DNA of 64,000 nucleotides, taken from the NCBI GenBank assembly GCA_015689685.1, contig WVSL01000003.1, positions 124,001 through 188,000 of the forward strand, given 5' to 3'. The translations under genes and the position numbers were made by a program. Below the pieces are notes generated by a model. That model was not told the origin of the DNA, searched no databases, and was given only the letters and a program-made list of their open reading frames with translations. This DNA is from Rhodobacterales bacterium HKCCE2091 (GTDB lineage Bacteria; Pseudomonadota; Alphaproteobacteria; Rhodobacterales; Rhodobacteraceae). Each line of letters opens with the position of its first letter. Within the stretch, counting starts at the first letter, position 1. Shown in pieces: positions 55,384-64,000 of this stretch.

Positions 55384-55848
55384 ATGCGCCTTTCCCGTCT
55401 CGCCCTTCCCGCCCTCGCCCTCGCCGCGCTACCGACGCTGGCCGCGGCGCAGGACCCGAACCGCACCGCGATCCTCGCGCGGCAGGGCCAGATGGAGCTG
55501 TTGCAGCTGCATGGCGGCGTCCTGTTCGGCATGGCGCGCGGCAACATCGACTACGACGCGGAACTCGCCAGCCTCGCCGCAGGCAACATCCTCGCCGTGA
55601 CCACGCTGGACCAGTCCCTGCTCTGGCCCGAGGGCTCGGGCGTGGGCGAGGCCACCGAGGAAACCCGCGCCCTGCCCGCCATCTGGGAGGACAACGCGAC
55701 CTTCATGGGACACTGGAGCGATCTCGGTCTCGCCGCCGAGGCGCTGGCGGAGGCCGCCGGGGGCGGGCTCGAATCCATGCAGGCGGCGATCGGGCCGCTC
55801 GGCCAGAGCTGCAGCGGCTGCCACGAGAGCTTCCGCCAGAGCAACTGA
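55384..55848 (+). CDS. cytochrome c' (class II cytochrome c)
   Basis: A 154-residue exported protein: signal peptide ending AAAQ at about 23, four-helix body and a single haem site CSGCH near the C-terminus (Cys143, Cys146, His147), the layout of cytochrome c'. These bind NO or CO and may buffer nitrosative stress. It sits one base ahead of the dihaem cytochrome gene. A GGAGG ribosome binding site precedes ATG 55384. Confidence 0.85.
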   Translation: MRLSRLALPALALAALPTLAAAQDPNRTAILARQGQMELLQLHGGVLFGMARGNIDYDAELASLAAGNILAVTTLDQSLLWPEGSGVGEATEETRALPAIWEDNATFMGHWSDLGLAAEALAEAAGGGLESMQAAIGPLGQSCSGCHESFRQSN

Positions 55849-55849
55849 C

Positions 55850-56746
55850 TTGCGCCCGCTGTTCCGCTGGACAATCGCGCTCGCCCTCGTCGGGGCGGGC
55901 GCGGCCTGGTTCCTGACCGCGCCGGAGTACCTGCCCGACGATGCGCTCGACGGCCTCACCGCCGATGCGGGCCGCGGCGAACGGGTGTTCTGGGCTGGCG
56001 GCTGCGCCTCGTGCCACGCCGCGCCGGGGGCCGAGGGCGAGGACCGGCTGGTGTTGGCCGGGGGGCAGGACTTCCAGACGCCGTTCGGCAGCTTCCGCGC
56101 GCCCAACATCTCGCCCGATCCCGAGGCCGGAATCGGTGCCTGGTCGGACCTCGACTTCGCCAATGCCCTGCGGAACGGGGTCAGCCCCGAGGGCCGGCAC
56201 TACTACCCCGCCTTCCCCTACGACGCCTACCGCCTCGCCAGCCTGCAGGACATCGCGGACCTGCGCGCCTATATGGCGACGCTGCCGCCGTCGTCGGAGC
56301 CGTCGCAACCCCATGACGTCGGGTTCCCGTTCTCGATCCGCCGCGCGGTCGGCGGGTGGAAGCTCCTGTTCCTCGGCGACGGCTACACCGTCGCGGGCGA
56401 CCTGCCGGAACCGGCCGCCACCGGCCGCTACCTCGCCGAGGCGCTGGCCCATTGCGGCGAGTGCCACACCGCGCGCAACGCGCTCGGCGGGCTCGACCGG
56501 GCGGCCTGGCTCGGCGGGGCCGCGAACCCGGTCGGCGACGGCAGCATCCCCAACATCACGCCCGCCGCGCTGAGCTGGTCCGAAGACGAGATCGCGGCCT
56601 ATCTCAACGACGGGTTCACGCCCGAGTTCGACACCGCGGGCGGCGAGATGGTCGCGGTGATCCGCAACCTCGCCAACCTCGCGTCCGAGGACCGCGCCGC
56701 CATCGCGGCCTACCTTCACGCCGTCCCGCCGGTCGGCGGCGAGTGA
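55850..56746 (+). CDS. membrane-anchored dihaem cytochrome c
   Basis: A 298-residue protein from TTG 55850, one base after the cytochrome c' stop. An N-terminal helix (FRWTIALALVGAGAAWFLTA) anchors or exports it. Two class I haem domains follow, with CASCH (Cys52, Cys55, His56) and CGECH (Cys201, Cys204, His205) and APNISPDPEAGIG/PNITPA segments typical of the cytochrome subunits of alcohol or sugar dehydrogenases. No dehydrogenase gene is adjacent, so it probably passes electrons with the cytochrome c'. Confidence 0.87.
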   Translation: MRPLFRWTIALALVGAGAAWFLTAPEYLPDDALDGLTADAGRGERVFWAGGCASCHAAPGAEGEDRLVLAGGQDFQTPFGSFRAPNISPDPEAGIGAWSDLDFANALRNGVSPEGRHYYPAFPYDAYRLASLQDIADLRAYMATLPPSSEPSQPHDVGFPFSIRRAVGGWKLLFLGDGYTVAGDLPEPAATGRYLAEALAHCGECHTARNALGGLDRAAWLGGAANPVGDGSIPNITPAALSWSEDEIAAYLNDGFTPEFDTAGGEMVAVIRNLANLASEDRAAIAAYLHAVPPVGGE

Positions 56747-56916
56747 TCCGGCCGGGACGGGCCCCGCTAGCGCGGCCGGTCCGGCCCCATTCGAACCAAA
56801 TCCGCGCGACCCTCCGTCCGGGTGCCCGGATCACCGACCATTTCCGCCAGATTCCGGGCCCAGTTTCCGCCCCGTTCAGGAACGCGGGCCGAAGCGCCCG
56901 CCCCGGAGGAAAGGAG

Positions 56917-57138
56917 ATGGAGATGAACAGGATCAAGGCATTCGCCGCGGACGAATCCGGCGCGATAACGGTCGACTGGGTGGTCCTGACCGCCGCGCTC
57001 GTCGGTCTGGCCCTGGCGGCGTTCACGGTGGTCGCGGACGGGCTCGGCAGCCTGACCGACGAGATCGCGCTCGACGTGGCCGACAACCCCGTGGGCCCGC
57101 CCTTCGGCCCCCTGGCGGCGGCTACTCCGACGCCGTGA
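56917..57138 (+). CDS. small Flp-pilin-like membrane peptide
   Basis: A short protein (73 residues from ATG 56917, 71 from ATG 56923) with a double ribosome binding site GGAGGAAAGGAG. ADESGAITVDWVVLTAALVGLALAAFTVVADGL has the DE-x-GA-x-T-V-D/E pattern and single hydrophobic helix of Flp/type IVb-like pilins, though no prepilin peptidase or tad genes are here. Its last 17 bp overlap the convergent SEL1 gene. The region 56747-56916 before it has nothing recognisable. Confidence 0.7.
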   Translation: MEMNRIKAFAADESGAITVDWVVLTAALVGLALAAFTVVADGLGSLTDEIALDVADNPVGPPFGPLAAATPTP

Positions 57139-58513
57139 GATCGCGGCCCCGGTAGCGATCGAGGAGGTCGGCAGCCACGTCCTCCGCCGCCTCGCGCTCG
57201 GCCGGTGTCATCCGGGCGATCAGGGGCGTGCAGCTGTTGTCGAGATAGGCCTGGCGCCGTTCTTCCCAACTGTCGTGCTGGCGGGCCCAGAGACACCAGG
57301 CGAGCGCGCGGACCGGGTCGTGGGTCTCGGGCGTGGACGGCAGGGCGAGCAGTTCGTGCAGCGTCCAGGCCGACAGGATCGATCCGGCCGCGATCGAGCG
57401 TTCGAGAAGCGACACCGCCTCCGCCAGGTCCGCCGGGATGCCGGCCGCGCCGAGCGCGGTCATCTGCGCGAGGTCGTAGTAGGCCAGCGCGTCATTGTGC
57501 TCCAGCGCAGCGGTCTCGGTGAAGCGGCGCGATTCCACGAAGTCGCGGTAGCCCAGGTCCCCGCCACGCAGGAGCCGCCCGAGTTGCGTCATCGAATGGG
57601 CGTCCCCGGCCTCCGCCGCGGCCCGCAGCAGGTCCGCGGCGCGGGCGGGGTCGTCCGGCACCCGGGCGTCGCCGTCGAGCAGCAGGTCGGCGGCGTTGCG
57701 ATGCGCGAAGATGTCGCCGAGTTCCACGCCGCGCATGTACCAGGTGAAGGCGCGCGGCAGGTCGGGCCTGCCGCCGACCATGCCTTCCTCGAACAGGATG
57801 CCGACGTCGTTCGCGGCGCTGCCGGATCCGGCCTCGGCGGCGGCGATGTAGTATTCCACGGCGGTGGCGATGTCGCGCGGCCCGCCGAGCCCTTCCTCGT
57901 GATACCGCCCAAGGAGCTGGAGCCCGCCCGGCGATCCCGTCGCGGCGGATTGCTCGGCCCAGTATCGGGCGATGCCGAGATCGCGCGGAACACCAGTGCC
58001 CTGGACGTGGAGTTCCGCCAGCCGCGCCATCGCGGGCGACGACCCCTCCGCCGCCGCGCCACGGTAGAGCGACAGGATCCGCGGCCAGTCCTGCACCTCC
58101 CGGCGTTCCAGCAGGGTCCCGAGCCGGTAGGTCGCCGGCCCGTGACCGTCGAGCGCGATCGCCCGGGAAAGGTAAAGCTCCACCCGGTCGAGGTCGGGCG
58201 CGATCCCCTCGGCCCCGTCCTCGTAGAGGTTGGCGAGATTGATGTAGGCGTCGGTGAACCCGCCCTGCCCGGCCGCCTCGAACAGCGCGATGGCGTGATC
58301 GATGTCGCGCGGCATTCCGAAGCCGTTCTGGTGCAGGACGCCGAGGAGGTTCGTCGCCCGCGCGACGCCCTGTTGGGCCAGCGGCTCCGCGATGGTGCGG
58401 GCGGTGGCGTAGTCCCCGGCCCCGAAAGCGGCGATCGCGTCCTCGACGTCCTGTGCCCACGCGGCGGATACCGTCAGGGCAAGTGCAAGGGCGAGGAACA
58501 GGCGTCGGAACAT
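57122..58513 (-). CDS. secreted SEL1-repeat (tetratricopeptide-like) protein
   Basis: A 463-residue protein with signal peptide MFRRLFLALALALTVSAAWAQ; an upstream ATG gives a non-signal extension and is rejected. The mature part is a solenoid of SEL1 repeats with spaced A..LG..Y/H..G.G..rD...A..W...AA..G units (for example RATNLLGVLHQNGFGMPRD, ANLYEDGAEGIAPD, LLGRYHEEGLGGPRD). Such periplasmic solenoids are scaffolds for envelope or signalling complexes; no partner is visible. Confidence 0.85.
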   Translation of the reverse strand: MFRRLFLALALALTVSAAWAQDVEDAIAAFGAGDYATARTIAEPLAQQGVARATNLLGVLHQNGFGMPRDIDHAIALFEAAGQGGFTDAYINLANLYEDGAEGIAPDLDRVELYLSRAIALDGHGPATYRLGTLLERREVQDWPRILSLYRGAAAEGSSPAMARLAELHVQGTGVPRDLGIARYWAEQSAATGSPGGLQLLGRYHEEGLGGPRDIATAVEYYIAAAEAGSGSAANDVGILFEEGMVGGRPDLPRAFTWYMRGVELGDIFAHRNAADLLLDGDARVPDDPARAADLLRAAAEAGDAHSMTQLGRLLRGGDLGYRDFVESRRFTETAALEHNDALAYYDLAQMTALGAAGIPADLAEAVSLLERSIAAGSILSAWTLHELLALPSTPETHDPVRALAWCLWARQHDSWEERRQAYLDNSCTPLIARMTPAEREAAEDVAADLLDRYRGRDLTASE

Positions 58514-58642
58514 GGCGGGCGCGGGCAAGGGAATGCTGAAATCGCCCGAGCCTAGCGCGCGGTCCCGGCACCTGCCAAGCCTCGCGCCGGTCACGACCGG
58601 GTCACGTCTTCCCGTGCGACAGGCGCGAGTGGCCCGCGGGCG

Positions 58643-59602
58643 TCAGGCGCGGCCGAGCTTCTTCAGCCGCGCATCCCTCAGTCGGGCGAAGTCGTCGCCC
58701 GCGTGGTAGCTCGACCGCGTCAGCGGCGTGGCCGAGACCATCAGGAAGCCCTTGCCGTAGGCCGCCTTCTCGTAGGCCGCGAATTCCTCCGGCGTCACGA
58801 AGCGGTCGACGCGGTGATGCTTCGGCGTCGGTTGCAGGTACTGGCCGATGGTCAGGAAATCGATGTCGGCGGCGCGCATGTCGTCCATGACCGCGTGAAC
58901 CGCTTGCCGGTCCTCGCCGAGGCCGACCATGATGCCGGACTTCGTGAACATCGTCGGGTCGAGTTCCTTCACCCGCTGCAGGAGCCGCAGCGAGTGGAAG
59001 TAGCGCGCGCCCGGCCGGACCTCGGGGTAGAGCCCCGGCACGGTTTCGAGGTTGTGGTTGAACACGTCCGGCTTCGCCTCGACGACGACCTCCAGCACCG
59101 AGGGATCGCAGCGGATGAAGTCGGGCGTCAGGATCTCGATCGTGGTGCCGGGGGCGCGGTGGCGGATGGCGCGGATGGTCTGGGCGAAATGCGCCGCCCC
59201 GCCATCGGTCACGTCGTCCCGGTCGACCGAGGTGATGACCACGTGGTTCAGGCCGAGCTTCGCCACCGCGTCGGCCACGCGGCCCGGCTCGAACGAATCC
59301 AGCGGTTCGGGCGGCTTGCCGGTGGCGATGTTGCAGAAGGTGCAGGCCCGCGTGCAGACCTCGCCCATGATCATCATCGTGGCGTGGCCCTGGCTCCAGC
59401 ACTCGCCCACGTTCGGGCAGCCGGCTTCCTCGCAGACCGTGACCAGCTTGTGTTCCCGCATGATGTCACGGGTGTCGCGGTAGCCTTTCGAGGTCGGGGC
59501 CTTGACGCGGATCCAGTCGGGTTTCCGGGGCTGCGCGTTGTCGGGCCGGTGCGCCTTTTCGGGGTGCCGGTCGGCCGGGATTCGCAGGTCTTTCGGGGCC
59601 AT
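58643..59602 (-). CDS. lipA: lipoyl synthase
   Basis: A 319-residue radical SAM enzyme that inserts sulfurs into octanoyl groups. Radical SAM cluster: [11 protein letters not shown]. Auxiliary cluster: [14 protein letters not shown]-terminal [16 protein letters not shown] carries the conserved Ser-Ser. The start codon overlaps the last base of the oxyR stop (TGATG), tying it to the oxidative-stress regulator. Confidence 0.97.
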   Translation of the reverse strand: MAPKDLRIPADRHPEKAHRPDNAQPRKPDWIRVKAPTSKGYRDTRDIMREHKLVTVCEEAGCPNVGECWSQGHATMMIMGEVCTRACTFCNIATGKPPEPLDSFEPGRVADAVAKLGLNHVVITSVDRDDVTDGGAAHFAQTIRAIRHRAPGTTIEILTPDFIRCDPSVLEVVVEAKPDVFNHNLETVPGLYPEVRPGARYFHSLRLLQRVKELDPTMFTKSGIMVGLGEDRQAVHAVMDDMRAADIDFLTIGQYLQPTPKHHRVDRFVTPEEFAAYEKAAYGKGFLMVSATPLTRSSYHAGDDFARLRDARLKKLGRA

Positions 59603-60576
59603 CAGGTGCCTCCCATCGCTTGATCCTGCACATAGACCCCGCGGCCGCGATTGTCCAACGCCGCCCGCGCCAGCACGGCCTCCCCGGCCGAGGCGAGATG
59701 GGTGGCGAGTTCCGCGAACCAGCCGTCGTCGCCCCCCGCCCCGGCCCGTCGCACGAGGCCGATGGTCCGCCCCGGCGGGTCGTCGGCGAAGGGGCAGGTG
59801 ACGAGATCAGGGGTGGAGGCCGCGATGCGGGGGATCGCGATCTCGGGCAGAAGCGTGACGCCGAACCCCGCGGCGGCGAGGCCGGTCAGCGTCGACAGCG
59901 ACGAGGCCGACATGTCGACCCGCCGGGCCTCGGGCGCGATCCGGCAGGCGGCGAGCGCCTGGTCGGTCAGGCAATGCCCCTCGCCGAGCAGGAGCAGCTG
60001 GTCGGCCGGGATCTTCTCGGGCCGGAGCGGCGGCAGCGCTGCGAAACGGGCGACCGCCTCGGCGCTGCCGGCCAGCAGGAAGGTCTCTCGGAAGAGCGGC
60101 AGTTCGACGAGGCCGGAGAGATCGGCGGGCAGCGCCAGCACCGCGGCGTCGATGGTGCCGTGGGCGAGCGCCGTCAGCAGGTCCGCGGTCGGGGCTTCCT
60201 CCACCTGCACCTCCAGTGTCAGGTCGCGGGCACGCAGGCGGGCCAGCGCCTCGGGCAGGAGGAACGGCGCCACGGTCGGGATCATCCCGAGCCTGAGCCG
60301 TCCGGCCAGACCGCCGCGCCAGCGCGCGGCCTGTTCGAGATCCTCGACCGCCGCCAGAACCCGGCGGGCATGGCCGAGCGCCTCGCGCCCGAACGGCGTG
60401 GTGACGACACCCTGCGTGCCGCGTTCGACCAGCGGGCCGCCGAGCCCGGCTTCGAGCTCGCGGATCTGCACCGACAGCGCGGGCTGGCTGACATGGACCG
60501 ATTCCGCGGCCCGGCCAAAGTGCCGCGCCTCGGCGAGCGCCACGAAATACCTGAGTTGCTTGAGTGTGATGGCCAT
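59602..60576 (-). CDS. oxyR: hydrogen peroxide sensor OxyR (LysR family)
   Basis: A 324-residue LysR protein: helix-turn-helix [29 protein letters not shown], then an effector domain with redox Cys202 (GEGHCLTDQ) and Cys211 (ALAACRI), spaced nine residues as in E. coli Cys199/Cys208. It is divergent from katG across a 102-bp region with two inverted repeats, and overlaps lipA downstream. Peroxide would oxidise the Cys pair and activate katG. Confidence 0.96.
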   Translation of the reverse strand: MAITLKQLRYFVALAEARHFGRAAESVHVSQPALSVQIRELEAGLGGPLVERGTQGVVTTPFGREALGHARRVLAAVEDLEQAARWRGGLAGRLRLGMIPTVAPFLLPEALARLRARDLTLEVQVEEAPTADLLTALAHGTIDAAVLALPADLSGLVELPLFRETFLLAGSAEAVARFAALPPLRPEKIPADQLLLLGEGHCLTDQALAACRIAPEARRVDMSASSLSTLTGLAAAGFGVTLLPEIAIPRIAASTPDLVTCPFADDPPGRTIGLVRRAGAGGDDGWFAELATHLASAGEAVLARAALDNRGRGVYVQDQAMGGT

Positions 60577-60583
60577 AAGGTAA

Positions 60584-62868
<2,285 letters not shown>

Positions 62869-62893
62869 CGGCGACGCGCGATCGCGCAACGGG

Positions 62894-62929
62894 ACGCCCC
62901 CGGCCGGATGGCCGGGGGCGTTCGTCATT
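62894..62929 (+). terminator. hairpin terminator after katG
   Basis: ACGCCCCCGGCC and GGCCGGGGGCGT form a perfect 12-bp stem (62894-62905 / 62910-62921) with a GGAT loop, followed by TCGTCATTT. The T-run is weak but the stem is very stable. Confidence 0.6.
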
Positions 62930-63023
62930 TCCGGACCAAGCCCCCGGACCGCCCTGCCCGCTTGCGCGGCGTCGCGGTTCCCGACAATCTCGGCGCCGTG
63001 ACGACATTCGGGGGGGGGAGACC

Positions 63024-63803
63024 ATGACCGGCATCACGACAGCCCTGCCGGTGGACCTGTCCGGCCTTCGCGTCGCCATCAGTGCCGGGGCCGCGGGGAT
63101 CGGCCGCGTCACCGCCGACAGCTTCGCCGCGCGCGGTGCCACGGTCTTCATCTGCGACATCGACGCCGGGGCGGTCGCCGCCTGCCCCTACGGCGGGATG
63201 GTCGCGGACATGGGCGAGGTCGCCGGGGCCGAGGCCTTCGTCGACGCGGCCGTGGAGACGCTCGGCGGGCTCGACGTGCTGGTTAACAATGCCGGGATCG
63301 CGGGGCCGACGACCGGGATCGAGACCGTCGCGCCGGACGACCTCGACCGGGTCATGCGGATCGACCTGCAATCCATGTTCCACACCACCCGCCGCGCAAC
63401 GCCCGCCCTGCGGCAGGCCGGCGGCGGGTCGATCGTGAACCTGTCGTCCATCGCCGGGCGGTTCGGATACGGGATGCGGACGCCCTATGCCGCCGCGAAG
63501 TGGGGCGTGGTCGGGCTGACCAAGTCGCTCGCGATCGAACTCGGGCCGGACGGCATCCGGGTCAACGCGATCCTGCCCGGCGTCGTGTCGGGCGACAGGA
63601 TCAGGGCGGTCATCGCGGCGAAGGCGGAGGCCGCCGGGATCGGGTTCGAGGAGCAGGAGAAGATCTTCCTCGCCAACTCGCTTCGCACCTACATCTCGCC
63701 GCACGACATCGCCAACATGGCGCTCTACCTCTGCTCGCCCTTCGGCGCGACGATCAGCGGGCAGGCCCTGTCGATCTGCGGCGACCAGCAATACCTGCCC
63801 TGA
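63024..63803 (+). CDS. short-chain dehydrogenase/reductase
   Basis: A 259-residue classical SDR. The cofactor loop reads SAGAAGIG, NNAGIAG follows, catalytic Ser is in VNLSSIAGRFGYG and Tyr/Lys in YAAAK. The usual TG at the start of the nucleotide motif is replaced by SA. ICDID after the second strand suggests NAD(H) preference. The C-terminal SGQALSICGDQQYLP resembles sugar-alcohol and 3-oxoacyl reductase relatives. Substrate is undetermined. It is 22 bp before the DUF2200 gene. Confidence 0.85.
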   Translation: MTGITTALPVDLSGLRVAISAGAAGIGRVTADSFAARGATVFICDIDAGAVAACPYGGMVADMGEVAGAEAFVDAAVETLGGLDVLVNNAGIAGPTTGIETVAPDDLDRVMRIDLQSMFHTTRRATPALRQAGGGSIVNLSSIAGRFGYGMRTPYAAAKWGVVGLTKSLAIELGPDGIRVNAILPGVVSGDRIRAVIAAKAEAAGIGFEEQEKIFLANSLRTYISPHDIANMALYLCSPFGATISGQALSICGDQQYLP

Positions 63804-63824
63804 ACGGCCGGTGAGGAGGACCGG

Positions 63825-64000
63825 ATGGCCGGACACAGGATCTACGGAATGGCGGTCTCGGCGGTCTACCCCCACTACGTGCGCAAGGCCGAGAAGAAGG
63901 GCCGCACGCGCGCCGAGGTCGACGAGATCATCCGCTGGCTCACCGGCTACGACGCCGCCGCGCTGGAGTCGCTGCTGGCGGACGGCACCGATTTCGAGGC
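63825..64000 (+). CDS. DUF2200 family protein, cut by window edge
   Basis: The first 58 residues are present: [40 protein letters not shown] matches the start of the DUF2200 family of small (about 115-residue) cytoplasmic proteins of unknown function. The ribosome binding site is GAGGAGG. The 3' end lies beyond the window. Confidence 0.85.
   Translation, partial: MAGHRIYGMAVSAVYPHYVRKAEKKGRTRAEVDEIIRWLTGYDAAALESLLADGTDFE

Overview
The window looks like an ordinary chromosomal stretch of a high-GC alphaproteobacterium, most likely a member of the Rhodobacteraceae (roseobacter/Rhodobacter group). The evidence is the gene order dusB-ntrB-ntrC-ntrY-ntrX followed by trkA-trkH-hfq-hflX, an L21 protein with an Ala/Lys/Pro-rich tail and helix-hairpin-helix domain, GAFTGA-less NtrC and NtrX, a magnesium-type HemB and very high GC at third codon positions. 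I see no phage, transposase, integrase, CRISPR array or defence island.

Layout. 1-5029: the start of a flavin-dependent amine oxidoreductase, a histidine-kinase-like ATPase, a coupled ArsR/SRPBCC/small-membrane-protein operon, a transglutaminase-like protein and a divergent TetR/cupin pair. 5115-7186: tRNA-Ser(CGA) and two tandem secreted DUF2059-like paralogues. 7222-12709: rplU-rpmA, a GNAT gene and obgE-proB-proA. 13081-16833: a transsulfuration enzyme with a GNAT gene, an orphan PhoR-like kinase and a LuxR-type regulator. 17193-18969: rpsB-tsf. 19516-22126: psuK-psuG and a DUF502 membrane protein. 22222-30316: an orphan YejA-like binding protein, a candidate small RNA, 3-hydroxybutyrate dehydrogenase, a patatin, and a tightly overlapped four-gene operon (AMP-forming ligase, DsbA-like protein, methyltransferase-like membrane protein, Bcr/CflA exporter). 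30400-39505: mfd, a membrane protein, hemB, a SYLF lipoprotein, a penicillin-acylase-family enzyme and a GNAT gene. 39590-52481: the hflX/hfq/trk/ntr/dusB block on the minus strand. 52777-58513: ispF-pgpA-cinA, a START-domain protein, hpt, two cytochromes c, a pilin-like peptide and a SEL1-repeat protein. 58643-62868: lipA-oxyR divergent from katG. 63024-64000: an SDR and a DUF2200 protein cut by the window edge.

Most genes are housekeeping or nutrient-control functions: translation (rplU, rpmA, rpsB, tsf, obgE, hfq, hflX, dusB), proline and haem synthesis, nitrogen and potassium control, peroxide defence, and nucleoside salvage. Overlapping ATGA, GTGA or TGATG junctions are common and define operons.

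The most unusual signals are non-coding. A family of dispersed intergenic repeats (at least six copies) carries GC-rich hairpins whose stems change in a compensatory way between copies, followed by a C-run, a GGTATTT-like core and a purine-rich tail. A compact promoter-to-terminator unit at 24115-24226 looks like an unannotated small RNA of about 76 nt. Protein-level oddities include a LuxR-type regulator lacking the acyl-homoserine-lactone-binding Asp, a PhoR-like kinase with no membrane segment and no pst/pho neighbours, and a transglutaminase-like protein with Cys at the expected catalytic His position.
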